DNA from: an uncultured Clostridia bacterium
GTDB lineage: Bacteria; Bacillota; Clostridia; Christensenellales; UBA1242
DNA length: 64,000 nucleotides
Direction: 5' to 3'
NCBI GenBank assembly: GCA_934778205.1
Contig: CAKVOD010000005.1
Span: 62,001-126,000 of the forward strand
Positions 42,758 through 51,182 of the stretch are shown in pieces. Every line of letters starts with the position of its first letter. Within the stretch, counting starts at the first letter, position 1. The position numbers and the translations under genes were made by a program. Below the pieces are notes generated by a model. The model was not told the origin of the DNA. It was given only the letters and a program-made list of their open reading frames with translations, and did no database searches.

Positions 42758-43321
42758 TTACCAAATGCGCGGTTTTATGTTAAGACTGCGCACGGGAGTT
42801 AGTGCCGATTTGATTGCATCGCGATAGCGCGAGTCAAACATATTCGCTTCACTCAACTTCCCTTTGTAAAGACAATACTCGGTTGCAACGCCTAGTGCGA
42901 TGAGGCGTGGCGTGACGCCTAGTGCTTCAAAATCAATGTCCGCTGTAAATGACGAAAGCGGACTAGGCAAATATGAATATCGAACAAGCACTTTGCGCTG
43001 TCCTGTTTCCACTGTTGCCGATTGGCAGTTGAGCGTGAACTTTAGATATTCATTTCGCAAATTTTTTACAGCGTGCAATTTGTTGATTGACTTGCTGAGT
43101 TCGTCGAAATTAATTTTTCCGCCCACAAGTTGATATTCTTCTTCAATCATTTGTGGGAAATAGTCTGTCGAAAGTTCCGACAGAACTTCGTTGAGGCAAA
43201 ACAAAAGCGTGTTGCACTCAGTTTGCGCGCGAGTGTCGGTTTCGCTGATTGTCGGGAGCGTTTCCGTTTCGCTGAGCGAAAGATAAACACCTGCGCGTTT
43301 TAATATATCACTTACTTTCAT
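42758..43321 (-). CDS. Phage head-tail adaptor (gp4/connector type)
   Basis: The 187-residue protein begins KVSDILKRAGVYLSLSE and has the alternation of helix and beta strand seen in tail-tube adaptor proteins (P22 gp4, gp6-like connectors), with NTLLFCLNEVLSELSTDYFP near residue 37 and LIALGVATEYCLYKGKLSEA near 142. Such rings link portal to tail hub. The Shine-Dalgarno AAAGGAG lies upstream of a hairpin (43333-43360), and the ATG comes after the hairpin, an unusual spacing. No closer site is visible. Confidence 0.6.
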   Translation of the reverse strand: MKVSDILKRAGVYLSLSETETLPTISETDTRAQTECNTLLFCLNEVLSELSTDYFPQMIEEEYQLVGGKINFDELSKSINKLHAVKNLRNEYLKFTLNCQSATVETGQRKVLVRYSYLPSPLSSFTADIDFEALGVTPRLIALGVATEYCLYKGKLSEANMFDSRYRDAIKSALTPVRSLNIKPRIW

Positions 43322-43332
43322 ATCATTTTATA

Positions 43333-43360
43333 ATAGCGCACCCGAATTGCTTTAGGTGCG
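43333..43360 (-). other. Hairpin between Shine-Dalgarno and start codon of the adaptor gene
   Basis: AGCGCACC and GGTGCGCT are perfect 8-bp arms around an 11-12-nt loop. AAAGGAG lies directly upstream and the ATG about 12 nt downstream on the minus strand. The T-run expected of a terminator is missing. Confidence 0.5.
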
Positions 43361-43427
43361 CTATTTTCTCCTTTTTTGTTTTTCTGCGCGTTTTAGCACA
43401 TCGAGAATTTACAGTGTATTTTAAAAT

Positions 43428-43739
43428 TCATAAACGAACATCTTGCATAATTTTTTGAAAAAGTTGATATTTTTCTTCTTTTTCGAGTTTTTTATTGGAA
43501 ATTTCCATTTCTTTCAAGATTTTTTCCGCATTTTCTTTGCGAGTTGCCCACACCTTGCGGAGAAAACGCTCATCAAGTGTACCAAAATATGTCACTTCCG
43601 TTTGTAGTCGCGTGCCATATTCTTTCATCACTTCAAAGGCGTGCGTGGTGTGGTTGCGAAACACGCGGTAACCGCCGTCTATGCTCTTTATTTGATGCAC
43701 AATTTCTAGCGCATCGTCAAATATTTCTGTTCTTCTCAT
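43428..43739 (-). CDS. Small phage protein of unknown function
   Basis: The 103-residue protein is charged and helical, beginning RRTEIFDDALEIVHQIKS, with a Lys/Glu-rich C-terminal helix. AAGGAAG precedes the ATG. It sits between the coat gene and the adaptor, where head-completion or decoration proteins are often coded. No family is recognised. Confidence 0.6.
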   Translation of the reverse strand: MRRTEIFDDALEIVHQIKSIDGGYRVFRNHTTHAFEVMKEYGTRLQTEVTYFGTLDERFLRKVWATRKENAEKILKEMEISNKKLEKEEKYQLFQKIMQDVRL

Positions 43740-43754
43740 AATCTTCCTTCTTAT

Positions 43755-43875
43755 AATTAGCCACTACAGGTCTATCCCCACCACGAACGCTGAACACATA
43801 AAATGCACCAAAGTTTACCGCCCGCAAAAGCAAATTGCTTGTAGGGATAGTATCTGCAGCAGTGGCCTATGCCAC
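43755..43875. repeat. Second dispersed repeat family, copy inside the phage operon
   Basis: The 3' part (TGTAGGGATAGTATCTGCAG, then a GTGGCCTATGCCAC stem) matches repeats near obg and at 31408-31445. It occupies the gap between the coat gene and the small unknown gene. Confidence 0.65.
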
Positions 43876-45039
43876 CTAGGCTTCGGTAATGCCAGTGATG
43901 ACGCCTTGCCCCGCTGGGTGGTCGCAAAGCAGTTCAGCATATTTGACAAGTGTTGCAGTGTAAACAGGCTTGCCCGCAATCTGCTTCAAAACATTGCCAT
44001 TTTCGCCCTCAAGCCAACGCCAATCGCAAAGTTGGTGCAAAGCAAAATCTTTCGTGTTGAGGAAATACATATTTCCCGCCTTTGCAAAGCGGTCGGAAAT
44101 AAGCGGAATACCGTTGAAACTAATTGCTTTGTAACCGCCCTTCAAATCAAGCACGTCAATGTTTGACCTAAATGAGTTGAGATATTTTTGATATGCGCGT
44201 TTGACACCATTTGAGCAAACGATGTAGTCAACATCGCCGTTTGACGCTTCGTTGATGAGGTCAATCATATTTTGCATTTTGATATCGTCAATCGTTGCCG
44301 ATGTCGTCGATTGTGGTTTCATAAATCCATAATCTGCTTTGCTAAGCCCATAAAGTGTCGCGTTGCTGAAAATTCCGTCAAGACCAGTGATTTCGTTTTT
44401 GTAGGAATTTTGCACTGTGACATAAATCGTGTCAGTTACTGTGTCTAGGTCCAAAGTTTTGTCAAAATAAACTTTTTTGTTTGCGCGGTCAATTGATGTG
44501 ATGCGCAATTTTGTGCCAACAACGGCATTTTTGTTTGTCACAAGGTCGCAAACCAAACCTTCAATAAGATTTTGTGTGCTAGCAACAACTCCACAAGTGA
44601 GGACGTCCTCATCTGGAGTCAAAGTTGTAAGTGTGCCTGTTCCATCGCCGAAAAGCATACGTCCAAAATTGAACTTGCTTGCCTTTATTAAGCCTTCCAT
44701 TTCAGAATTTAACAAGTTCACAAACGCACCTGCGCTGTTGCTTGATGCGCGAATTGCTTTGTCGGAAATTTCAATTGTGCCGAACAAGTTTTTCAATGTC
44801 GATGTGAAATTTACGTAATTATTTTGTGCGCTTGTTGGTAGTGTACCGTCCTCAGTGCCTGCGCCAATACCGCCGTTAATGCCGACTGGTGCAAGTTTTT
44901 TGACTTCTTTACCCCAAACATCTTGCGTCGTTTGCTTTATCATATTGTAAAGCGGATTCGTTTTTGTATTAAGTTGATTGCTTACTACGCCAAGGTAAAC
45001 TGTTTTTAAGGCGTTTTCTGCTGTTGTTAATGTTACCAT
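43876..45039 (-). CDS. Phage major capsid protein, P22/HK97 fold
   Basis: The 387-residue protein starts VTLTTAENALKTVYLGVVSN with a helical arm (about 1-45), then PVGINGGIGAGTEDGTLP and a stretch NYVNFTSTLKNLFGTIEISD. MLFGDGTGTLTT follows, and the C-terminal half (GVKRAYQKYLNSFR, GGYKAISFNGIPLISDRFA) has the P-domain/A-domain order of HK97-fold coats of the non-cleaved type with separate scaffold. AAAGGAGCAAAAA precedes the ATG. It lies 62 nt after the scaffold gene, the standard position. Confidence 0.85.
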   Translation of the reverse strand: MVTLTTAENALKTVYLGVVSNQLNTKTNPLYNMIKQTTQDVWGKEVKKLAPVGINGGIGAGTEDGTLPTSAQNNYVNFTSTLKNLFGTIEISDKAIRASSNSAGAFVNLLNSEMEGLIKASKFNFGRMLFGDGTGTLTTLTPDEDVLTCGVVASTQNLIEGLVCDLVTNKNAVVGTKLRITSIDRANKKVYFDKTLDLDTVTDTIYVTVQNSYKNEITGLDGIFSNATLYGLSKADYGFMKPQSTTSATIDDIKMQNMIDLINEASNGDVDYIVCSNGVKRAYQKYLNSFRSNIDVLDLKGGYKAISFNGIPLISDRFAKAGNMYFLNTKDFALHQLCDWRWLEGENGNVLKQIAGKPVYTATLVKYAELLCDHPAGQGVITGITEA

Positions 45040-45101
45040 TTTTTGCTCCTTTTTTTGATAAAATCACAATTTGCGAAATCGGTAGTTGAACATTTTGCAT
45101 T

Positions 45102-46046
45102 TTACTCGGACAATAATTTTTCCAAAACTACGCGCGCTTCGCTCAATGTCTTCGGCACGGCAGGCGTCGATGCAGGTATGCTCGCGCCAAAATTCTTTGT
45201 CATAAACAACGGCAAATTTTTTCGCTGACAGCCGTCGACATATTCGCTGATGATTTTATCATATGCTTGTTTGTTGTTTTGAGCCAAACTCACGATGAAC
45301 TCAGGGTCCGCTATTTTTGTTTCGTAGTCTGTCTTTCCTTCGGAAAGCACTTTCAAAACTGCTTGCGTCAAACCGTTTGCATCATCTAAAAGTTTGCTAT
45401 TTTGCATAATCTCGTTTGCTATTTCAAGATATGTTTCTTTGCTGATTTGTCCTGTTTCGACAAATGCTTTCAATTGTGAATTGATTTGATTTTCATCAAA
45501 ATTTGATGGATTTTCATCGTTTTTTTGCGTTTTTTCAGTGTTTTTTGCGTTTTTTTCAGTGTTTTCACTGAAAAAATCATTTTCGGCGATTGGCTGGTCG
45601 CTTTCATTTTGTGCGCAAATTTCACTGTTTTGTGCGCTTTCGCTTTGTGTTTGAACTACATTGCTTTGTTCACTTTCGCAAAATTCTAGGTCGGTCTTTT
45701 CACTAAGATTATCAACTTTGTTTTGCTCAAGTTGTTTTAGTAGTTGGCTTCTTCGCGTGAACTCGGCTTGCAAATTTTCGTACGCTTTTGCAAGTTGTTC
45801 AACGCTTTTAAATTTGCCAAGTATGTTCATATTTTGCGCGTCCCGTGTTTTTAGGTATTTACAATTCTCACTTACTTCATTCGCACTCTGGGGATTTTCC
45901 GCACTGCTTTCGTTGTTTCCATTTTCGGCGTTTGGGAATTGAATAACGGATTTTTCATTTTCCGCGCGCGAAACACCATTTTGTTCCATAACATCATAAT
46001 TTTCAAGTGTATTTATATTTTCGATTTTTTCTTCATTATTCTCCAT
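45102..46046 (-). CDS. Phage scaffolding protein
   Basis: The 314-residue protein is acidic, Gln/Asn/Glu-rich and predicted helical, as scaffold proteins are. ILGKFKSVEQLAKAYENLQA is the conserved N-terminal motif of many phage scaffolds. The middle is low complexity (ENTEKNAKNTEKTQKND). The C-terminus has a short basic/aromatic tail that would bind coat (MTKNFGASIPASTPAVPKTL). AAGGGAATTAAT precedes the ATG. It is directly upstream of the coat gene, as expected. Confidence 0.8.
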   Translation of the reverse strand: MENNEEKIENINTLENYDVMEQNGVSRAENEKSVIQFPNAENGNNESSAENPQSANEVSENCKYLKTRDAQNMNILGKFKSVEQLAKAYENLQAEFTRRSQLLKQLEQNKVDNLSEKTDLEFCESEQSNVVQTQSESAQNSEICAQNESDQPIAENDFFSENTEKNAKNTEKTQKNDENPSNFDENQINSQLKAFVETGQISKETYLEIANEIMQNSKLLDDANGLTQAVLKVLSEGKTDYETKIADPEFIVSLAQNNKQAYDKIISEYVDGCQRKNLPLFMTKNFGASIPASTPAVPKTLSEARVVLEKLLSE

Positions 46047-46278
46047 ATTAATTCCCTTCCCTAAATTGCACTGCGTGCTGAATTTTTCATTGTTTTTTTG
46101 TCAATTTTTGCTACTTTTGGACTCAAAATTTTGAACACTTATTCATTTGTTTTCTGCGGTTGAAAAAATCAATTATCGCAGAAATGTTGTTGTTTTTTTA
46201 CTAAAGTTTGAAATAACATATTTTTTTATAACGCATTTTCATTGTATTTTAGATAGCGTACACGCAAAATGATAAAAG
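46047..46278. other. Non-coding gap between portal and scaffold genes
   Basis: An AT-rich gap of 232 nt unusual for a packed phage operon. It contains an inverted repeat TTCTGCG/CGCAGAA around 46155-46185. No ORF with a ribosome-binding site is visible. Confidence 0.5.
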
Positions 46279-48144
46279 TCATCTTGTCGCTTCACGGAGT
46301 GAAAGCGCGGAAATTGCTTGCTTATGCTCCTCAATATGCGCTAAAATTTTATCGCGAACTTTCGCGTGCTTTTGATTTGATTCATCAAGCGTATCTGAAA
46401 GCAAAAATGCGGTATGCTCTGTTATATGAATTTGGTGGTCGTCGATTTGCGAAACTTTTGGCGTTTTGCCGTCGTTTAGGCATTCTATGCACTCTTTTTG
46501 CGCTCTGCCACGCTGTAAACTTGCGATGTCCTGACCTTGTTCCCAAATTCCAAAGCCCAAAAGTTCTAGCGCTTTGCTTCGCATACGATTGTCGATTTTC
46601 CCATCCTCGTTGGACAACAAACCTGCGTTCAAGAGTTCAAAAACCATACTTCTACGCTGAGCAACGGTTTCGGTCAACTCGTTTTCGGTTTCAAAAACGA
46701 CGTCTTCGCTACTAATGTCAGAACTATCAAAGTAAAACAACTCGACTTCACGATTGTCACCACCAATGATTCTGCCAACGCGCTTGCGTGCAACAAATTG
46801 CTTGTATAGCCTCAAAATGTGCTTACCAATTAGTTTGATTGCATTGCGTATTTCTTCGGCACTGGTTGTCAATTTTGCGTCGTCTTGCTCAATCAAAAGT
46901 TGAAGTGCAGTTCCGCTCATATTTGCATATGTGCTAATGGCACTTGTCAAATCGCTAAGCCCCGACAAAACGGTCATTTGGTTCATCAACCTATCTTCTT
47001 CGTTTGAAAAATCACTTGGCAGTCCGCCGTTTTGCAAAAAGTGTGGCGGGGTTGAACCTTGCCTATAGACGAGTATTTTCCCTGGGCGCAAACCGTCCTC
47101 CTCGAGTGAGTCTGTGTCGATGCTACCATCCTCAACACTCAAAACACCTTGCGCAATGCGGTTCATAAACTCGTGCTTGCGATTTTTAGTGGAGTTTAGC
47201 GCGCGTTGTAACGGAATTATTCGATTAATAATCGTTGTGCCAAAAAAGTTTGACGCTTGCTCTTGCGAAATTTGGCGCACAAACGGAAGTCCTCGCTCGC
47301 CGTCATCTAGATTTTCAAACGGTAATTCGCCAGAATATACGAGTTTTTTACCTGCGATGATTATCAATCGTCCGTTTTTGTGTGCAACTGATGGGCGCTC
47401 GTAGTATTCAAGCACGACAGCGTGATTTTCTTTTGTTGTTTTAATGACACTATTGTTGAGCGTTCCAATTCCTAGTCCTGCACTTGTGTTTTCTGCAGTA
47501 TCGGCAGAAATAACGTCAATATTTTCGCCTGCGACATCTATTCCCCACATTTGTTTGATGACGTCCACATGATATGCGCGGGCGTGAATTATTGAGCGAC
47601 AGTCGTCCAAACTCTCGCACGCGCAATTGTCGGGATATATTTCAAACGGCGGACAAACGGTCACGCTTACGTCGCCTTCGTGGATTTTCTTTCCTTTTTC
47701 ACTTTGCCCTACGACGCGCCCACTGTTGGAGTCCCAAACAATTTTATAGAACGATGTGCCACAAAGTTCGCTCCACTTTGTCGCTTTAGCAATGAGGCTT
47801 GACAAACTCAGTTTGTGTCCAACTGCTTTCAAGATACATTTGCTGACTTTTGCAGATTTGATGTCTTTTTCTTCGCTAGTGCTTGGTAGCACGGTCATTT
47901 TTGGACGGACGCGCGCGAGTTTCGCGAGTCTACTTTCGTACATTGTAGCAAGATAATTGTAGGCTTGTCTTTCTTGCCATTCAAAATCGCTTTCAAGATT
48001 ACAAGTATTGCCGAGTCCGTCGACTGAACAAAATTGATTGCCGACGACAAAATTCAAATTGACTTGCCATTGCCTTTCAAAGGGTTTACGCTCCATTTTG
48101 CGACGCTCAAATTCTTCTAAAATTTCGTTTACTAATTCTTCCAT
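46279..48144 (-). CDS. Phage portal protein, P22-like
   Basis: The 621-residue protein has the portal pattern seen in P22-type phages: an N-terminal helical region ending in RQWQVNLNFVVGNQ, QAYNYLATMYESRLAKLARV, CPPFEIYPDNCA (typical of the wing domain), GLPFVRQISQEQA and a stem/clip region TVLSGLSDLTSAISTYANMS. The portal forms the dodecameric DNA gateway at one capsid vertex and the docking site for terminase. AAATAGGAGATTAAA precedes the ATG. Its size is close to that of podovirus portals (600-725) and larger than siphovirus portals (about 400-500), supporting a podovirus-like assignment. Confidence 0.85.
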   Translation of the reverse strand: MEELVNEILEEFERRKMERKPFERQWQVNLNFVVGNQFCSVDGLGNTCNLESDFEWQERQAYNYLATMYESRLAKLARVRPKMTVLPSTSEEKDIKSAKVSKCILKAVGHKLSLSSLIAKATKWSELCGTSFYKIVWDSNSGRVVGQSEKGKKIHEGDVSVTVCPPFEIYPDNCACESLDDCRSIIHARAYHVDVIKQMWGIDVAGENIDVISADTAENTSAGLGIGTLNNSVIKTTKENHAVVLEYYERPSVAHKNGRLIIIAGKKLVYSGELPFENLDDGERGLPFVRQISQEQASNFFGTTIINRIIPLQRALNSTKNRKHEFMNRIAQGVLSVEDGSIDTDSLEEDGLRPGKILVYRQGSTPPHFLQNGGLPSDFSNEEDRLMNQMTVLSGLSDLTSAISTYANMSGTALQLLIEQDDAKLTTSAEEIRNAIKLIGKHILRLYKQFVARKRVGRIIGGDNREVELFYFDSSDISSEDVVFETENELTETVAQRRSMVFELLNAGLLSNEDGKIDNRMRSKALELLGFGIWEQGQDIASLQRGRAQKECIECLNDGKTPKVSQIDDHQIHITEHTAFLLSDTLDESNQKHAKVRDKILAHIEEHKQAISALSLREATR

Positions 48145-48153
48145 TTTAATCTC

Positions 48154-48336
48154 CTATTTTGTTTTTTCACTTTTTTTGATTGAATTTAGGCATTTTTTTA
48201 GTTCATTTGCGCAGTTTTCACACAAAAATAAATGTGTGCGCGCGTCCTCGGGATTTTTTGTGACTACGTATTCCGCGAGATTCCCGCAACCGACAATGTC
48301 ACATTGTTTGACAAAAATTGTTTTTCTTATTTCCAT
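48154..48336 (-). CDS. Small Cys-rich phage protein, possible zinc ribbon
   Basis: The 60-residue product has two Cys pairs, CDIVGC and CENC, about 27 residues apart, plus a nearby His, suggesting one zinc site. AAAAGGAGTGAATT precedes the ATG. It lies between the small-terminase-like gene and the portal, in the same operon. A DNA-binding or structural role cannot be told. Confidence 0.65.
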   Translation of the reverse strand: MEIRKTIFVKQCDIVGCGNLAEYVVTKNPEDARTHLFLCENCANELKKCLNSIKKSEKTK

Positions 48337-48339
48337 AAT

Positions 48340-48615
48340 TCACTCCTTTTTTTGTTGTTTTTTTGTGGTTTCAATTAATGATTTTATTAGTCGCACTTTT
48401 TCTTCTTGCAGTTCCTCATCGGTGAGTGCATCAAAATTCGTTGCACCATACAGCATTTTATATGCGTCAAGGTCGGGCGGAACATATTTTGTTGTCACGC
48501 GACGTTTGATGAGTTTGAGTTCGCCCGAATCAGGGTCGAGGGCGTATTCGTCAATTGTTTCGACATTATCAAAACCGCGCGCGAGTTTCTCAAGTCCTGT
48601 TTTTTCGTTTTCCAT
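48340..48615 (-). CDS. Small protein resembling the C-terminal part of terminase small subunits
   Basis: The 91-residue protein has the phrase LKLIKRRVTTKYVPPDLDAYKM and a charged helical tail, which is found at the end of many phage small terminase subunits. The usual N-terminal helix-turn-helix DNA-recognition domain is absent; the ATG follows AAGGAGAACT with no extension possible in frame. It may be a truncated subunit, with DNA recognition supplied by another protein. It lies 8 nt downstream of the large terminase stop. Confidence 0.5.
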   Translation of the reverse strand: MENEKTGLEKLARGFDNVETIDEYALDPDSGELKLIKRRVTTKYVPPDLDAYKMLYGATNFDALTDEELQEEKVRLIKSLIETTKKQQKKE

Positions 48616-48623
48616 AGTTCTCC

Positions 48624-50045
48624 TTATGCGCCACGCCGTAGTTTTCGATAAAGGCGTTCTTTGTCACGCGTGATTTCGCTTTTAACGTCGGGTAAGCGTG
48701 CAAGTTCGGGTTTTGTGCATAGATAATAGCGCAACTCGTCGAGGGCGTGGTCGTCCTTTTTAATTGGCGCGTCACCGTCCGACCACCAATACTTTTTGAT
48801 TTCGTCAATCATATGCACACACGTGTTGAAAATGAATAGGTGCGGTTTGCCCTCGCAATCGCGTAAATATGATTTGACGCGATTTATGCCACTAAACAAC
48901 TCTTTGTTGACGCGCGGATTTACTAAAATCCCGTTGTCATAAAATAGTTCAACAACATTTTTTTCACTTGAGAGCGTGCGCGTGGTGGCGGCGGAGTCGA
49001 TAAGACTTTCAAGCATTCCATTAGGTGCTCGTTTCCAGTTGAGATGCTTGGCTATGTTGTTTATGTGGCGTGCGTGTGTTGCGACATCTAGGTTGCTTGC
49101 ATAATGCTCGGCAACGACATAGACGTTGCCGTCGTAGTCGACACAATAAAAGTGACACGACAGTGGGTTGTGCAGACCCGGGTCGATTGATATGTTGTCT
49201 TGCCACGCAAGCGGAAGGTCAAAAGGTGGTATGACGTGTATATTTTCATCAAATTCAGTATAGACAAGCCCTGCGTTCGCTTGAAAGCGTCCGTATCGGC
49301 GCGACTCTAGTTCGCTTTGCGACATATTTTTTGAAAGCATCGCAATTTGTTTGGACGATAGATGCGGGTTGTCCGCCCATTCCATAAACTCGCACCAAAT
49401 GTTTTTGTCATACGTGGTTGCTTTGTATATTTTTTCGTAGACCCACGTCAACCCTTTCAGTGGCGTCATCGTGCCGAAAATGTCGCCGTCGCGGTCAAAA
49501 ACACGCATTTTGCATTCGTCATAAATGTCTTCAGGCGGTTCTTCATCAAACCAAACAAAATCTAGTGATGCGCCCTGAAATTTTTCGCGCCCTTGGTCGC
49601 AAGACTTGAAGCCGATTGTGCTTGTTCCGCCTTGCGCGTTGCGCACTACAATTTGGTCAATGATACCGCGTGAGGGGGTTCCTTTTCGCCCAGTTTGCAT
49701 AACAATATCGACGATTGCGTGCTTTGGCAGATAATGCAAAACTTTTTTCTGCGCGACGTCGCGCTGAACTTGCGTAGAGAGCGAAACAACCCAACCTGCA
49801 ACATTTTTGCGGTTTTCGCGATATGGATGAATGCCCAGCGCCATATAAAGACATTCAACTGCGCCACATTCGGTTTTACCACTGCGGTTGCCACCAAATA
49901 CCCACCGATTTTTGCACTTGTTTTTATGGAAGGCAATTTGTTTTTTGTGGACTTTTTCTTTATTATAGTTATTTAGTGCACCGATACGCGCGTTTTGTTC
50001 ACGCTCAATTGCGAGGGCGCGCTCCACGGTTTGCCTTTCCTCCAT
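48624..50045 (-). CDS. terL: Phage terminase large subunit
   Basis: From the ATG at 50045, after AAAAGGAGAGATT, the protein is 473 residues; a longer frame to 50093 includes the ribosome-binding site and is rejected. The ATPase domain has Walker A FGGNRSGKTE (about 50-59) and Walker B FVWFDEEPP (about 163-171). The coupling motif is in FGTMTPLKG. The RNase H-like nuclease domain has the acidic residues of SIDPG, LIDSAA and DHALDELRYY. TerL pumps DNA into the prohead through the portal and cuts the concatemer. Length is typical. Confidence 0.93.
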   Translation of the reverse strand: MEERQTVERALAIEREQNARIGALNNYNKEKVHKKQIAFHKNKCKNRWVFGGNRSGKTECGAVECLYMALGIHPYRENRKNVAGWVVSLSTQVQRDVAQKKVLHYLPKHAIVDIVMQTGRKGTPSRGIIDQIVVRNAQGGTSTIGFKSCDQGREKFQGASLDFVWFDEEPPEDIYDECKMRVFDRDGDIFGTMTPLKGLTWVYEKIYKATTYDKNIWCEFMEWADNPHLSSKQIAMLSKNMSQSELESRRYGRFQANAGLVYTEFDENIHVIPPFDLPLAWQDNISIDPGLHNPLSCHFYCVDYDGNVYVVAEHYASNLDVATHARHINNIAKHLNWKRAPNGMLESLIDSAATTRTLSSEKNVVELFYDNGILVNPRVNKELFSGINRVKSYLRDCEGKPHLFIFNTCVHMIDEIKKYWWSDGDAPIKKDDHALDELRYYLCTKPELARLPDVKSEITRDKERLYRKLRRGA

Positions 50046-50132
50046 AATCTCTCCTTTTTTTGAAATTCGACTTTTTGATTTATAAATCAACATATGTTGT
50101 CATTATTCTATGTTTTGTTGTTTTCATTTCCC

Positions 50133-50161
50133 TTGATTATTCGTTTGTTTCACGATATACT
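50133..50161 (+). promoter_or_regulatory. Promoter of the membrane-protein gene inside the phage region
   Basis: TTGATT (50133-50138) and TATACT (50156-50161) are separated by exactly 17 nt, about 17 nt before the ATG. It faces opposite to the phage operon. Confidence 0.7.
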
Positions 50162-50178
50162 ATTTTTGCGAGGTTTGA

Positions 50179-50667
50179 ATGCAAAAGGTTGTTAGGTTTT
50201 TACTTATTTTTATGCCGATACTTTTTTTTGCTTCGCCTTGCACTGCACTCACTTGTTTTGCGTCAAACGGTTTTAATGTTTTGCAAATTCAAAAAAATGA
50301 TGACATTGAATATACTACAAACACTCCTTTTCTAATTCACAAATTTTTTTTCTCAAAGTTTGACGCAAAATTATGTTTTTTTGATAAATCGACTTCAAAA
50401 ACTTTATGTACGATTTCGTTTGCACGCGCTGAAAATTCAAGCACAACGACGCAGACACTACCAACAAAGGACAAGTCAAAGAACGCAGATGTTGCCGTGA
50501 GTGGCTATATGTATTTGCTTGTTTTGCTAGTGACGCTACCCGTGCTTGCGGTTGCGCTGATTTTGATTATTCCGCGTAAAACTAATTTGCTCATTGACAA
50601 GCAAAACACAAAGGCGGAAAGCAAGAAAGAACGTGTGCGCAAAATCAAGGACGATGAACTGCTTTAG
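50179..50667 (+). CDS. Single-pass membrane protein, moron-like
   Basis: The 162-residue protein begins with a signal peptide (MQKVVRFLLIFMPILFFASP, probable cleavage near residue 24), then a polar extracytoplasmic domain of about 85 residues with several Cys. A transmembrane helix (YLLVLLVTLPVLAVALILII, about 114-133) and a Lys-rich cytoplasmic tail follow. GAGG lies six nt before the ATG. It is the only plus-strand gene in the phage region, has its own promoter and ends 4 nt from the convergent regulator gene. That layout is typical of a moron expressed in the lysogen, but no known exclusion or virulence family is recognised. Confidence 0.65.
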   Translation: MQKVVRFLLIFMPILFFASPCTALTCFASNGFNVLQIQKNDDIEYTTNTPFLIHKFFFSKFDAKLCFFDKSTSKTLCTISFARAENSSTTTQTLPTKDKSKNADVAVSGYMYLLVLLVTLPVLAVALILIIPRKTNLLIDKQNTKAESKKERVRKIKDDELL

Positions 50668-50670
50668 TTT

Positions 50671-51150
50671 TCACGCTACCCCGCGCGCTTTTTCGTCGCA
50701 ATTAGAGTAGGCATTTGCGATAAATGCGATTTTTTGATAGTCCATTTCGCAAAAACGGTCAAAAAATGTATCGCGGTTCAACGCTTTGGCAAGCGTTTTT
50801 GGCAAGGCGTGGATTATTCTAAAGACTGATTGTTTTGAAAGACCTGTTTTTTCGCTGATTGTGTTGATTCTTTCACGCTTTTTGTAGCGAAGTTCGAAAA
50901 TTTCGCGCTGGCGGGCGGGCAATGCGCAAATGCTTTCGTCTAGCGTGTTTACCAAATTTTGTAGGATACTTTTCCTTTCCATTAGTTGGCATATACTGTT
51001 TGCTACTTCTTCACAACTGCGGTAAATGTCACTGCAATATGAGTTTATTGCGCGAAATTTGATGCGTGTATTGAGCATTTTGACAAGTTGATTTATTTCT
51101 ATATAATTTTTGATTACTGCATTAATCATTATTTCTTTGTTTGTTTCCAT
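50671..51150 (-). CDS. Sigma-70 region-4-like phage regulator
   Basis: The 159-residue protein is helical; LPARQREIFELRYKKRERIN is followed by TISEKTGLSKQSVFRIIHAL, a helix-turn-helix like region 4 of sigma factors and like ArpU-type late-gene regulators. There is no region 2, so it should not act alone as a sigma factor. AAAAGGAGATAAAATA precedes the ATG. It is the first gene of the minus-strand phage operon and lies 33 nt downstream of a perfect SOS box, so it may start late transcription after DNA damage. Confidence 0.7.
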   Translation of the reverse strand: METNKEIMINAVIKNYIEINQLVKMLNTRIKFRAINSYCSDIYRSCEEVANSICQLMERKSILQNLVNTLDESICALPARQREIFELRYKKRERINTISEKTGLSKQSVFRIIHALPKTLAKALNRDTFFDRFCEMDYQKIAFIANAYSNCDEKARGVA

Positions 51151-51182
51151 TATTTTATCTCCTTTTCCTTGTATTGTTGAAA

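Noticed and set aside
46269..46715. Plus-strand 148-codon frame opposite the portal gene
   Set aside because: It is antisense to a long, motif-bearing portal frame; its Arg/Leu-rich composition is typical of a shadow frame.
48154..48336. HNH endonuclease
   Set aside because: The small Cys-rich protein has paired Cys but lacks the His-Asn-His signature.
38759..51150. att sites flanking the phage cassette
   Set aside because: No direct repeat of meaningful length shared by both ends was recognised by eye, and there is no tRNA gene or integrase at either end.
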